From Gaeumannomyces sp. JS-464 (lineage: Eukaryota; Ascomycota; Sordariomycetes; Magnaporthales; Magnaporthaceae): 64,000 nt of DNA. The notes beneath the pieces are model-generated. The model ran no database searches and was not told where the DNA came from. It saw only the letters and a list, made by a program, of their open reading frames with translations. The stretch lies in assembly GCA_002197995.1 (NCBI GenBank), contig NGZR01000001.1, positions 6,634,001 through 6,698,000 on the forward strand, given 5' to 3'. Positions within the stretch are counted from its first letter, which is position 1, and every line of letters begins with the position of its first letter. The position numbers and the translations under genes are program-made. Below, in pieces: positions 47,376 to 60,884 of the stretch.

Positions 47376-50300
47376 ATGCTGTCCACCTCGAGTCTGGGCT
47401 CGGGCGCCCTGTCCGTCTCGGCGGCGGCAGCTACCCGACGCACCCTGGCCTGGGTTTTTGTCCTGACCCTGCTGTCGCTGGCATCGACTGCCGCAGCCGC
47501 GCCTCCGCCGGTCCTTCCTTACATCCCGACGACTATCCTCCTTCCCAGCTCTACGGGCTCGCACGACGGCAAGAACGACAACTCTATCGCATACATCTTC
47601 GCCCCAACCTCCTCGTCGGTCGACCTGCTGGCCCTGGATATCTCAGCTACACTACGAGCCTCCTCGCTCAAACCCCAGACCATCACATCAGGCCTGCCCT
47701 TCCCTCTCCGGGGGAGCAGGAAAGCCCCATACCACCGCCTTTGCGCCCGCATTCCTCGGAAACAATACGATTGGTGCCTACGTGGGCAGCTGCTCGCCTG
47801 GCGCGGACAAGCCGGCACTATGGACGCTGCCGCTGAGCAACTCAACTGCTCGCAGCATATGGAGCAGCCGAGGGCCGCCGGTCACCGGCGGCAACGGCAC
47901 GCCCGGCGTCCCGTCTTTCCTGGGTGCCGCCCTAAGCTTTTCCACCCAGGTCGGGCCGACCGTCTCGCCCGCCTCGATATATGTCTACGGCGGCATGTGC
48001 CCGTGGGCTAATACCACCGGGTCGACATGGACAAAGGCCGCGGCCTACTCTAACCAGATGCTCAAGCTCGGCCAGCCACCCAACGCCGCCTACAACGTCA
48101 GCCCCATCCTTAGCAAGGGACCACCCGTGCCCAACGCAGGTTTTTCCCTGACGCCCCTGACGCCATCAATAGCCAACCGATCGGGCATCATCACGCAGTC
48201 GATCAACAGCGTCCTCCTGGGCGGCCACACGCAGGCGGCGTTTATAAACATGAGCGGTGCCGCCATCTGGAGCCTGCCTGAGGAGGCCTGGAGCTTCGTG
48301 TCCATCAAGCAGCCGTCATCTGCTCCAACAGAGATGACGCTCCGAAAAGACGGCAAGAAGCAGCGCCGTGAACTCCCCATGGAGGTGGACAGCAGATCCG
48401 GGCACACGGCGATTCTTAGTGCAGATGGAAACTCCATCGTCGTTCTGGGTGGGTGGGTTGGAGATACTAGCCAGGCCGCGGAGCCGCAGCTCGCTATCAT
48501 CGAGATGGGCGAGGCCTTCGACAAGTGGAGATGGAAAATACCATCTGCGCAGCCCGAAGGCCCCGGTATCTTCGGTCATGGCGCTACCCTGCTGCCTGGA
48601 AATGTGATGATGGTCTACGGGGGTTACACCGTATCGCCCTTGACCAAGTCCAAGCTCAAAAAGCGACAGGCGGGTGGGAGCGTGCCGATGTTCCTGAACC
48701 TGACATCCATGACATGGTCCGGGGACTACACCAACCCCTCATATGATGGCTCCTCTGGTACAGGTACAGGGCCTGGCTCATCAGAATCGACATCGCCCAA
48801 TAACAGCAGAGATATTGGGCTCGGTGTTGGGCTGGGCGTGGGCATCGGCGGAGCCATTGCCATCGTGGTCGGGGTCCTATGCTGGAGGAAGCGCAGGCGA
48901 AATCACCGACGCGACTCGGCCGTCCGCGCCCTGGCTCAGGACGCTAACCTCTTCCTCCCCGACGAGGACGAGATGGCGGAGCGCGCCGGCGGCCCCTCCT
49001 ACGCCTGGGGCACAGCGAGGGGACCCTCGGGTCCTAGTGACTGGTATACTGGCGGGCCCGACCCTTTTGCGCGCGGGAGCCGTTCACTGGGTTATGAGTC
49101 CCTGCGCGGCGCCCGCGGCTCGGGTGGCCCGAGCTACCCACCACCGATGGCCATGCGGAAAGGCGTGAACCCACGTAACGCGAGGGGCATGTATGTTCAG
49201 GCGCCCGGGGGGTCTGACAACGGCGGCAGCCCGCGGGCGGGTGGCAGCATGCTCGTTGGGCCCGGAGACATCCACCCCATCTATGAGGCGGACGAGGATG
49301 GCGAGGCAAACCTCGGGCCGCCAGCATCGATGAGCCCGAGCTCAAAGGAGATGGAGACGTCTAGTGACCCCTTCATGACGCCTACGAGCACCACGGGTGA
49401 CAGGGGTGTCCTGGGGGCCGCGTCGGCACCGCGGAGCACAACACCAAGTCCCGAAGGTAAAAACAGCATTGGCGGCGATGCCCCGCTGCCGCAGGACCGC
49501 GAGGTGCAGGACTGGGTCTCGGACATCGATACGACGGACGCGGTCCTCACGGCACACATTGGCCCACACAGCACGACGACCATCAGGGCCGCAGCTGCCA
49601 CTCCGATGCTGCTGCCACTCACCATCGCGCCCCTCAACCTGACGGGCGGCGGCGCGAGCCGGCGCTCACCCACGCGTCGAACTTCAGCCCGATCCAACCG
49701 AAGGAACAGTGCGCTCTCGCTTGCTGCAGCGGAAGACGAGGAGGGCGGCCGCACGGTCAGCAACCTGTCTGAGTCAAATCGCAGCGCCTTCAGCTACCCA
49801 GTTTCAAGGTCCGAATCAGCACGCTCGCGGCCTGGGACAAGTTCCGGTATCGCTGCGCTGGCGACATCGGTCGCCGCTGCGGGGCCGGTGCGTGGAGGAG
49901 CTGGGGACGACGACCGACAGCTCGAGAGCAGCTCCGGAAGTAGCAGTGGAGGGGCTTCGTTCAACACAGCGCGGTCGAGCTTCGCGGCGATGCAGGCGGA
50001 GGGTCCGATGTTGTTGTCGGGTAGTGCCGGAACCGGAAGTGGAGGAAATAACAACAGCAATAACAACACAATCGGGCTCGTGAGAGGCAGCGGTGGCGGG
50101 AGCCTGATCGGCGGCACGTCCCCGCGAGCGGTGCCCAAGGACGATGATGACTATGACGACACCCCCGGGAGCCCGAGCAAGAGTAAGCCTCGCCGCTCGT
50201 GGCTGGGTAGCTTCCGCCGGGTCTTCAGCAACTCCCCCGGCGGCGCGGGCGACGGCAGCGAGTCGAGCCGCAACGAGAGCCCGACTAGCTTCGAAGGCGG

Positions 50301-51356
50301 TGATTACGAATCTCCTGGCCTAGTTGGCGCGCCGAGCGTTCTTTCACGGCGCAAGCAGGGCCGTGAGGCATGGATGGACGAAATCCCTGGCTCTGGCGGC
50401 GCAGGCCCCAGCAACAGCCGCGGGGGCGGAACGGCCGCCCGTGACGGTGGTGCTCGCTACCACGGGATTGGAGACGATGACGAAGACTGGGATATTGAGC
50501 GGGCGTCCGAGAGGAGATTGGTGCAGGTCATGTTCACGGTGCCTAGAGAGCCCCTGCGCGTGGTCAACGCCGAGATCGAGAAGGAGGAGGAGGTCGAGAT
50601 TATGGACACGGAGAAGGAGGATGAGGACGATGACGGCGGTGCCGACCTCGGGGGCGACCTCGGGGACCGCAGCCTACTGAAGAAGACACCATCCGGCTCG
50701 CCGTCCTCTGCAAAAGAGAAAGGCGCGCGAGCGGCCGGCCTCAGTTCCGCCCCGGACAGTGGGAACAGAAAGGGCAGCGCCGGAACCGGTCTCCTGCCCC
50801 CAGCGGTTGACGACGACGACTGGGATCCGTTCTGGGACTACGGACAAGGCAGCACGAACCTACGAGGCGGGTCTGGCGGCAGCAGTGTGCTGGCCAGGCT
50901 CACGCCGGACCTGGTGCGCGTGCCCAAGACGTCAGAGACCAATGAGGAGACGGTGGGCGACGACAGCATCATCATCGTTCAAGACACCAGCGCCATCGAC
51001 GATGATGAGGAGAATAGGAACCACAGCAATAAAACATAGCAGAACACGACAGGGCGGCCACTCCGGCGGGCCAGCCCGAAGGGAGCGAATACAACGGCGG
51101 TGACGAGAAGCGCTTCTCGAGATCGACAATGGCATCGACGACCCCGTCCGACTTCCTCTCTGTCCACGGCAGGAGGCTATCGAACGAGTCGCGCTTCTCG
51201 ACAGACTCTGGGTCGCCGCACGTGATCATGACGGCCGAGGCCGTCCGGCTTAAGCGGCCGCCGACGATCGGGCGGGTGCTGGAGATGGTGGAGCGGATTG
51301 AGGAGGAGGAGTCGCGGAGCAGCAGGAACAGCAGCCCCGCCCGGCGCTCATCATGA
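47376..51356 (+). CDS. kelch-propeller surface protein with single membrane span and long cytoplasmic tail
   Basis: About 1,326 residues. A signal sequence (RTLAWVFVLTLLSLASTAAA, about residues 22-41) is followed by an extracellular region with kelch-like blades (SIYVYGGMCPW, NSVLLGGHTQA, SIVVLGGWVGD, NVMMVYGGYTV) and several N-glycosylation sites. A Gly-rich membrane segment (LGVGIGGAIAIVVGVL) precedes basic WRKRRRNHRR at about 48890-48915. The remaining 800 or so residues are disordered and rich in Ser, Gly and Asp/Glu. One extra C near 47700 and one missing A near 51034 break the frame. The first split lies inside the propeller (SGLP..TTAFAPAFLGNNTIG). After the second, the frame continues into SDFLSVHGRRLSNESRF and stops at 51354-51356 instead of 51037-51039. 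The fungal family is probably a cell-wall or polarity-associated surface protein; the ligand is unknown. Confidence 0.8.
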
Positions 51357-52392
51357 TCGGTACAGCAAAAACCGTCCATCGCACAAATACGGTCAGACAC
51401 AAACAAGACGCACATGACGATCATCATCGCTGTTTTTTCGCTCCATGATCTGGCTGATCGGCATCATCGACAGATTGGCGAGTGGAACCGCAGACTCAAA
51501 GAGCAAAAAAAAAAAAAAAAAGGGGGGCTCGGTTGTGAGGTGTTGGGCTTGGAATCGAGGAGAGGTGTTCCTGGACCACTGGCGTTCGGAACCTCGCTGC
51601 TTGCGCATTTTATTTGCTTCGGAAGCTACTTTTTCATGGGCTACAGGACTGCTTACTTCAACACTTCTCTTTTTTTATTATTATTATCCCCAGCGGTTGT
51701 CCTGGTGGGTGCGCGCCGTCTCAACTCTGGGCCTGGGTTTGGAGCAAAGGGGAGGGGATTCTAAACAGGAAGTCGGATATCACTTTTATTACAAGGTCTT
51801 CGTAGGATTAGCTTCTAGGCGTTGCTATTTGCTTAGCATACCTATCCCCGGGAATCAGGGACAAGGATCAAGGATTTTGCATCTATTTACATGGCGTTGC
51901 GTAGTTGACTCTCTTAAGCTCATATCGATCGATACCACGGTGGAGTCTTGAAGTTTGCATTGGCAGCATGTTCCACCCGTCAACAAGGACAAAATAATAA
52001 ACGATGTCATCATATTTGCAGAGCAACAACAAAACCGAAGGGCTGTCCTTGCGGGGGGAAGATCCCAACGACGATCGGGTCAGGGGTTGATCGTCACCCG
52101 TAGCGCGGTGATCCTCATCTCCCGACCGAGCACGAAGCGAGGCGGGAGAGAGGGGGACGGGCCTAGCAGCGCCAATGGGGCGGCACGGTGGGCGGAGAGG
52201 CTGGGTGGTCATAGCGCCGGTCCCGGGCAATTGGTCCCGTTGGCCGGCGAGGTGCGGGACCCCCAGTTCCGTCAGACCTCATTGAACCCTCCCAGTCCTT
52301 TTGCACGTCCCAAATTCGGGGGAACTAGGACCCATTCTAGGTCCTGTTATGTACTGTGCATGTTTGCTGGAGGAACGGAACTCTGCATGGAC

Positions 52393-52422
52393 AAGGCAAG
52401 GCAAGGCAAGGCAAGGCAAGGC
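52393..52422 (+). repeat. (AAGGC)6 tandem repeat
   Basis: Six consecutive AAGGC units followed by a degenerate AGGGC copy, in non-coding sequence. Confidence 0.9.
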
Positions 52423-54082
52423 AGGGCAAAGCCGAAGGGCAAAACCGGATTGAGTCGGGGTTCCCTGCAATCGATCGGGATTTCGGCAAACCCAGAGATG
52501 CAGACGGGAAGGCCAAGGCTTTTTTTTTTTTTTTCTTCGTCTCCCCCATGAGGGGTTCAATCTGGTCTGTGGTCCCCTCAATCCCTCCATAGCTCAGCGG
52601 TAAGCACAAACAGAAAGCAGTCCGCCCATGTAGTATCAGCTTCCTCCCTCACATGGAAATCACGGACGGGCTCCAAAAGGTAAATTTTGGGAGACGGCAC
52701 ACAAGCCGGGGATGACTCGCACAGAAACACAGGAAGCGCGGGTGGCTGCAGCATTTGCTGCGACGGGTGTCTGGCATCATTGCTATTATTGATCCTCAAT
52801 ATATTTCCCCTTTTCGCTCTCACGGCCAGGATTCCCATGATCACTCAGCTGGACATTTAATTGGCACAACAAGCATCACGGGCAGCCGGGAGTACCCATT
52901 GAGGTTCCCGGGTTGTTTTGTCCTCTTCGGCAGCTGCTGCTTTCCTGCGACTTGGTCCCCTGGCTACACCAGACGTGCACGAAACAAGACTCGGCACACA
53001 TAGCATGTCCACCAAGGGAGTAAGCTGTTGGCTTGGGGCACGTGAGTGGAAAAAGGATGGTGTTAGTAGACTGGCGACAACGCTTTCATCAAGGCTGGCA
53101 GGCAGACAGGCGGGTGAAAAGAAAAAAGGAAGGACGTCACAACGCCCAACAAAGCGAACGGGCCTTGGTTGGGACCCCTGCGCCGATCATTGGAATCACG
53201 GAAGAAAGCTGAGGGCAGAGCCATTGGCTGGCAGGTCGAGGCAAATGCACTCAACTGGAGCGTCCTGCGGGTGCCGCTCTCCCTGCTGCATGCAGTGTGC
53301 ATCTTGCGCGTTGTGTGTGTGGCCCCGGACTGCCTGCACACTTCACTGGCTGCCCATTTGATAACGCGATTTTCCGATCACGACCGCACATGCGACGGAC
53401 GTCGCCGTCCCCTCGTATCCGACTTTTTATCACCACCATCATCACCATCATCATGGCCTGCCGCCTGGGAAACTCGTATGCACGGCGCCATGCATGCACG
53501 CCATCACCCACCGCCACCACCACTACCACCACACACAAAAGCGTGACCGATAGATTATACTGTACACACACCGTTGAGAAAAAGCTTGGCTCCCCTCACC
53601 CTTTTTGCCGGCCGCGTAAACACCCACGGCCGGGTCGACCATCCCGCCAGGTCGGGAGTGCCAATGATTGCGAGATCTCTGCCTATCTGAGTTGATAAGC
53701 GGGGGAAGGGATGGGTCCATGTCCCTCTGGGAGGGTGAAAGAGAGTTCGTATCACGACCTCCTCCGGTACCCACAACCCGAGTGGCGGCGGCGGTGCGCG
53801 TGCGCGGGGGTCACATTTTGTTTCTCGTTGTTTTTGGTGAGCTTCTTTCTTCTCGCTCTTCGTTCCTTTCTCTCGCACCTCGTCAGGAAATAAACCTCCG
53901 GACACGGGGTGCTCAGATCATAGCGGCGTATCCTGGCGTGGGTTTAAATCCGAATTCCGACTCGTGCGGGTGGGGCTTGATGTCTTTTGCAATTGATCCC
54001 CCCCGCCTTCCATGGTTTTGCGTGCACTCATCGCCATCACCATTTTGTTTAGCTGATATCCTCGCCTCTCATGTCCTTTTTG

Positions 54083-54083
<1 letters not shown>

Positions 54084-54153
<70 letters not shown>
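54084..54153 (+). repeat. (CT)35 microsatellite
   Basis: An uninterrupted CT dinucleotide tract of about 70 bases, the longest simple repeat in the window, in the gene-free region before the WSC gene. Confidence 0.95.
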
Positions 54154-54157
<4 letters not shown>

Positions 54158-56710
54158 GTTATTGTCCTCGCCGCCGTACGTGCGTAGCTGTGCATATGAT
54201 TTGACTCTCAGATAGTGTCGGTCTTAGGCGGCACGCTTGTATCATCGCGCTTGTCTTGACTTGGTGTTCCGGCAGCCCGAGTCCAGAGCCCGTCGCTGGG
54301 GTGGCTGTCAATCTCTGCGACGAGATTGATGGCGGATGTCTGTGTGGTCTGTGTGCGGCTGGCCGGCTTGGGACAGGGAGGGCCCTTGGGGGATCCCAGC
54401 TCACGTCGTCGCAAAGTTTTTGTCTCTGCTCCCCGACCACAGGTAGGGCCGTTGGCATGACGGCGGCCGTTGCTTTCACACAGGCACAGTCTCGACTTTT
54501 CAAAGCGTCGTGCGTCAACCCACTGGACGGAAATGGGTGGACCAAACATCCAAGGAACCCCTTCCGTGCCTTTCTTCCCACATGGTCTCGTGCCGAGCAG
54601 CAATTCGTATGTACTTTTAGAGGGAAGCCCCACGTCAGTCAGCCAACTCCACCCACACCCGAGTCAATCCATATCCTGGTATTCTGCAGACAAGGGGGAC
54701 CTTGGAATGGGACAGGCAGATGAAGCCCAATGCTGCGCGAAAAAAGAAAGAAAAACTTGCCCGCGCCGCTTGCCCGCGGTCTTGGTAAATGAAAAGTCGA
54801 TGAAAATAACATGAACCGTTATGGGAGGCTAAATTGGGCGAAATGGGGGAGCTCCCAAGACAGGAGTCCGAGTATCACACATTGTATGTAGAATCTCGAA
54901 TAGGTCAAAAACACCCACCAGCCGACACGCTGTGTGGTTGCCGTTGTGGTGGCACAGGCCGGTTCGGCTGGGCAACAGACGGCCCCTTTTTTTTGGTGTT
55001 TTCTTTCCTGCTTTCCTCTGTTGTTCTTTTGCTGCCTTTGGGCGCGGCGATCCTCATTCCCCTGTCAGGCAGGATTGGCGCAATCCCACCAAGGAATGTG
55101 CGCTCGACATTTGCACAGGGTAACCGTGGAATCTGGCCTTCTGCAAACGACAAGACTGCTGAGTGTGTGTGTGCACTTGGGCGGACGTCAAGTGGTTTAT
55201 GAAGCTCACTTCACATCGCCGATGTGGGCGTATCTGCACTGCACGTAATTATTGGACGGTGTTACTTGAAGAGGAAATCCAGATGGTGTGATGCGCGCTG
55301 GGCTCCTCCTCAACCGCCTGCCACCCAAACATTACTGCGCCGCACACAACTTCAATGTCGGATTTGACAGCTGCATGCTCGCGCGTCAGCATCCGAAAGT
55401 GATCTTTAGTTTGTGGCTTTTTGCGGCAAACTTGCGCCCCTTCACCCGAAACGCCCAAACCACACGGCGGCGGACCAGCACGGTTTCCTTCGACGCATCA
55501 CCTGCGGCTGGCGGTGACGCCATCAACCGTCTCTGTTTTGGGCCGGTTCAGCAAGGGGCGGGCGAGATGGAGAGTGGTCGCAGCTTGCTAGGGCCAGGCA
55601 CGTAGAGTGCCCGCCCGCCGCAAGCCCCATTGGGATCCCCACTGAGCCAGAGGAACCGTATCACTGCCAGGCCCCGTTGTTTAGCGCGGCCTGCCAACCA
55701 GGTGCAGTGACCGCATTGGCTGCTGCACCTGCCGCTCAAGTCACTACCCCGGCGCCAGACCCAGCGCGGTCGACCTCGGGCTCCACTCTTTGGCCTTTTA
55801 ACCCAAGACACAACTCTCTTGGCCTGGGTCGTCGTCCCCGTTTCTTTCGCCTTTTTCCCCTTCCACTCCACTCACTTCCGGGCCTGCACTGGGCGATCGA
55901 ACAGGCTTTTTGTTGCGGTTGAACCCAGCGCCAGTGGGCAAGGATTTTCTTTGTTTTCCTTTTTCCTTTCTCCTCTTTCCTAGCCCTCCCTCGCTCAGCT
56001 TCTGCTTTTGGGGTTTCTTTTCACCCTAGCTGCATCTCTGACGGTCCTCGCCGCGTTCAGCGCTGCTATTGGGCTCTCTCTTCTGGGTCCCCCGTCCAGT
56101 AGGAATCGAGCATCTCGACCCTTCGACCGACCGACCGACCTCACCCGACTTCGCTCCTTCGGGCGCCCGCGAAGCTAGCCCGACACCCTCACTGTCTGTC
56201 TGCATTTTGAAGTGCAAAAGGGTCAACAACATACATAGACTCGGCCGAACGCCTGCATCCCTCCACAGCCCCGATCCCGACGACGGTTAGCACATTTGTT
56301 CAACACCCACTTCCACAGTCGCCGACGAGCAACCCTTCTGGACAAAGGCCCTCACTCGCTTCGGCCGGGATATCACGCCTTGTCCCGGGTCTTCCGACAA
56401 CCCATCAACCCGTTGCTCCGGCCGCATCTCCAGAGCACCTCTTGTGCGTGCCTTGATATGGCGGGTGGCCCATAGATAGCCTGATCTGTCACGAGATTGG
56501 CTTGGTTGGAGCTTCGCGGAGGCACTGGGCCACCACGCCTGACACTGCCACCTGAGTGGTACGCCCACCCATCAAAACGTGCGTACCACGCTTGTGTCTA
56601 CCGTCGTCTTCCCAGAAGCAACCCGTCAACGACTACGCGACAGACCTCCACGGGCCGTCGCACCATTCTCTAACACACTACTCCAGAATTACGCCTCCAA
56701 CGCCTTTGCC

Positions 56711-58167
56711 ATGATTCTCCCGCGGGGACAGCCCGTGAGCTGGGCTCTGGCCATGGCCGCTGTCCTTTGTTTCTGGACAAGCCTTGTCGCTGCCCAGCTC
56801 ATCAACGTGGACTACTGCTCCAACATCAACACGGCCACGACGCCCGCAAGTGAGTGCAACATGCATCAGCAATTCTTGCTACCCTGACTCAGCGCTGACG
56901 TGTGCCCCAACTCTTCAGACTACAGTGACTTCCAGTCTCAAGGACTGTGCCTGACATTCTGCAGAGGTCGCAAGTTCGGGCTGGCGATCGTGAAGCAGAA
57001 CAATTGCTGGTGCTCCAGCATACTTCCAGCTGAAGAGATCCAGGTCTCGACAAGCGGCTGCAGGAACTCCTGCCCGGGGTTCCCTCCGGACGTTTGCGGA
57101 GGTGACAGGACCTTCGGATACATGCGTATCAATGCGAACCCGATCACCGCCACTGTGGCAACCGGAGCTCAAGAAACCCCATCTTCGGTAAGTCCTAACT
57201 GATCCAATGATGTGCCTAATGTATTTCTATGCTCTTGCTGTGCCGGACATGTGCTCCCAAGTCCTTTCGCCGTATCCGCTCTTCTTTGCCATTACCGGTG
57301 ATGATGGGTCAAGAAGGACAACCCCAGAGGATGCCTGATTTGACAGTCATTGCCGTGAACACAGGGAAGAAGACCACCAACGACCCAGCAGCCTAGCCGG
57401 GTCACGGTAACGGTCTCCCCGTCCTCTTCCTCCACGTCCGAAGACACAGTATGGACCCGCCCTTTGCGTCCTCTAGGGACACCGGCCGTTGGTGATTATG
57501 GCATGGCAGGCCTTACTGCCGGATGGTGTGACTCTGGCATACGGATGCTGACTGGGGCCAATACTAGACTTCGTCCGGGGCCACGTCGAGGAAGCCGACG
57601 CAGATCATCGAGACGGTGACTATCGACGGAATCATCAAGACGGTCACGGCGCCAGCCAACCCCGACAACACAGACCCATCCCAAGCAAATCGCCCAGACG
57701 GCGGAAACGGCGGTGGGATAGGGGGCGGAGCCATCGCGGGGATAGTAATTGGTGTCTTGGCGATTTTTGCCATCGGCGGCATCGTCGGATTCCTGGTAAT
57801 GCGCCGCAAGAAGGCCAAGGAGGAGAAAGCCTACGAAGGCTCAGAGAGTCCCAGGGGCAGCGGCGCAGCCATGGCACACGTGCCCAGGTCGCCCGATGGG
57901 GGCGACGGTTTTGGCGGGCGCCCCGGTGGCAGGCGTCCGACGAACGGGACGTATGGTAGCGACCATTCGAGCGGCCGGAGGAGCAGCATGCTGATGCCTG
58001 GAGATCCGAGGATGAATCCGTCGACTGGCATCTACGGTCGGACAGACCTCAACAAGAGCCACGACAGCTTCCTGTCGATGCAAGACAACCGCGACTACTC
58101 GAGGCCCGTCCATGAGCCGACCAAGGTTCTCAAGGTGACCAACGCCTCGCCAGACGACATCGACTGA
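56711..58167 (+). CDS. WSC-domain cell-wall stress sensor
   Basis: An intact gene of four exons (56711-56849, 56919-57187, 57365-57448, 57568-58167) giving 363 residues. A signal peptide ends near VAAQL. The WSC domain (about residues 33-115) carries the expected cysteines: DYCSNINT, GLCLTFCRGRKFGLAIV, NNCWCSS, GCRNSCPGFPPDVCGGD and FGYMRI. A Ser/Thr-rich stalk (VTVTVSPSSSSTSED) is presumably O-mannosylated. One membrane span (about residues 215-240, AIAGIVIGVLAIFAIGGIVG) is followed by basic MRRKK and a cytoplasmic tail ending NASPDDID. Fungal sensors of this plan detect wall stress and signal through Rho1 to the cell-integrity MAP kinase route. Introns have GTGAGT, GTAAGT and GTATGG donors. 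Confidence 0.92.
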
Positions 58168-59673
58168 ACACCGCTCGTCACGTCTTCCGGCTGCCAGGCG
58201 AACGGAGGAACAGCAAATCCATCGACCTGGTTATCCGACTCGGAGGTCGCCAACCCAAATACGCTGACGGCAAACACATCAGCCCAACTCCTGCCCACGA
58301 TGCACTTCTTGCGGGACGCCTTAACACAGCCGTCTCCATGCGAGACTGCGCACAATCTCGACATCCCACCACTTGCCAGCATTAGTAACGACGCACACGA
58401 ATTTCGCCCATTTTCCATCACCATGCCACATAAATACACCATTTTTTGGGGCCTCAAATTGCATCCCAAGATACCAGGACGGCGTTATATCCCAGTAATA
58501 TCTCTGTTTGCTTGGTTTCTGTTCAATTACTATTACTTTTGTTCTACCATTTCCAATCTTATTTTTCCCAGCAGCATTGAGCGGACACCCGACCGACCAG
58601 CCAATCGATTGCGTGTACCTCGGTCGTTTTCTGGAACGGGCGTTGGAACGCGCCGAGCTAGCACCCAGTCTGGGGCCGCGGTCAAACCAGAGAGAGACAC
58701 GACAGGATCACGGGGTGGCGTGGGGAATGTCCCCTAGTCCGGTGTCTCTCCCCTGGGCCCTCTCCATTTCTTGCTTCCCCATTTTCTCATCCCATCGCGT
58801 GCAAGTTTTAGTGCACACTCGCATCGGTCGTCGACAAGAGTCACCCCTACGAGAGAGACCTTTTGATCAGTCTAGACCGAGACCCGGAGAAAAATGGACA
58901 AATAATGAGAGGGGTTATAATTGGGGCTTGCTTTTTTTGGAAGCAAGCACATCTCGGGGGATGCCAACTGGAGTAAGCCAATGGATGTCGGCTGGCGGAG
59001 TGCTCCATCTCTCGAGCATGTTGAGTTGGCATCTCGGCTTCTCCGAAAGAGTTCCCTTGCGCTCCCCTGGGATCAGTCCAGGGAACTACTGATATTTGGT
59101 GTGTTGGATGGGCTTAATAGCGAATGTGATTTTGTACATAGTTCGGTCAGGCAACGCGGGCGGGCGCGCCATGGATAGGGGACCATGGTGTTGGAAAGCG
59201 GCCAAAAAGAATCAAGGTGCTTTTATTTTCCACGTGTGAAAACTTCGTTTATTTTGTGCTCGTCCCACGTTGCTACCTGGTAGTTCGCTGAGGTACGACA
59301 GCCTCTGGCTGCGTAGCTGGACAGCTCATCGAGCGTCAAGGGTTTGTAGTGAAGGTAAGTCACATGAGAAGCTGGATGGGAAGGTAACTTCGTAGCTCGT
59401 GGCCACTGGGAGGCGGTGAAGCAGTGCGCTCTGAGGTTGGTCGGGCTGGGGATACTGCCCAACGGCGCGTGATGCAACCTTTGATCTCATTTCATCGGGA
59501 TGGTATGCTGGTAATCCCGCGTCATGTCTTCTTCGTCCTCAGGCACACTACGCACCTACGCACTCTTTTTTTTTTCTTTTTTTTTTCCAACCACTTCGAA
59601 CCTTCTTGATCCCCACCTAAGAATGCAGAGTTTCCCGAGTTGTTGCGCAGGGAGAAGGGAAGAAGGAGGGGAA

Positions 59674-59707
59674 AGGAAAAGGAAAAGGAAAAGGAAAAGG
59701 AAAAAAA
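59674..59707 (+). repeat. (GGAAAA)n short tandem repeat
   Basis: About five GGAAAA units ending in an A-run, in non-coding DNA. Confidence 0.85.
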
Positions 59708-60864
59708 GTGGCCGACTGACATCATTCCGCAAACAGCGGTGATCTTAATGTTGGTTCCACAAAAGTAGCGCGGCTAGTCGGGATGCTTGTTTTGAATAAA
59801 GATGAGTTGGAATTTATTCCGACGGTTATTTTCATGATCCGGTATTGCTTTTGCAAGTTGATATCTGACTGGGATTTCTTGGGCAGCTTAGACCAGTTCG
59901 TCCTAACCAGGAAGCGCGAGCTGATTCTGCTACAAGAAGGAACAAAAAGGCATGGGTGACATAACATGGATGAGATGAGTCTGGCTTGCCTGAATGCCAG
60001 CCGTGGAGTCGGATAGAGATGGGATTGATGGAGCTCGCTATCTGTGAATCTGCAAATAGCACAGACGTTTGCCGCCATCGTCGATAGACTCTTTCAAGCC
60101 TTGACTTCTCCACCTGCTAGGCGCGGGGAAGACATGGACGAGTGTTCGCTCACGGAGTAATTGGAGGCGAGAGACAGCTGGAGTCGCACCCAAGGTGAGC
60201 AGCTTGGACAGGGGAGGACATTGAAACGAGCCTCTGGCAGCCAATCAAGCGGGCCCTCAGCAGAGACTCCCTGTCAATTGGGGAATCCGGCCACCCCTTT
60301 GCAATCTTAGTAGATCCCCCGACCCGTTTTGACGGAGAGGTGCGAGGTGTGCTGGGCTGCCGTTGGCTGGCTTCGAGTGTGGGAGACAGGGAACTGGAGC
60401 ACAGCCCGCAATCATGAGCAAGGCAAGAGAGCAAGCTGCACGCCCACACCCCCTTTTGGCCCGCATGCAAGGGGCTCCCGCCTTGCGTCGACGGGACAAG
60501 CCCCTCCATGCAACCCCTTATCGATCTCTTGGGCTTGGGGGACTTGGAAGAAGCAGCAATGGATGGAGCAGCGCGATGCGGCATCTCGTCGAAAAAGAAT
60601 CCACCACCCCTTTCGACACGACGTGCGCGGGAGCGAGCGAGCAGCTGAAGCGTCCCCATAGGTCGGCGGCGAATCGCAGCTGAGCCTCGTTGTTCCCCAT
60701 TCTTTTTTTTCTTCTTCGTGATCATCGTCACTAATTTTTCACTACTCCCCTGGTCCATCCTTCAATCGACGTGCCGTCCTTCCATTCGCTACGAGTGCTT
60801 CCTTCCTTTCTCTGTTCAGCAAACAAGCAACTCCGGCTCGCTGGCAGGCCGCGCAATCCATTCG

Positions 60865-60884
60865 TTTTTTTTTTTTTTTTTTTT
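60865..60884 (+). repeat. poly-T run (20 nt)
   Basis: A homopolymer in non-coding DNA about 1.2 kb upstream of the TMEM184-like start codon. Confidence 0.85.

Larger units (their letters stand above)
51357..56710. other. 5.4-kb region with no confident gene
   Basis: The longest gene-free stretch of the window. It holds A- and T-runs (17 A at 51505-51521), an AAGGC tandem repeat, a long CT microsatellite, and the upstream region of the WSC gene with an ACCG repeat near 56127-56138. Open frames are short and unrecognised. A long leader or non-coding transcript for the WSC gene is possible. Confidence 0.5.

Noticed and set aside
52585..52605. Sequence like a tRNA A box (ATAGCTCAGCGGTAAGC)
   Set aside because: There is no matching T-arm (GGTTCRANNCC) or cloverleaf within the following 100 bases.
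53668..54204. 178-residue open frame ending in a run of SL dipeptides
   Set aside because: The repeat is simply the translated CT microsatellite.
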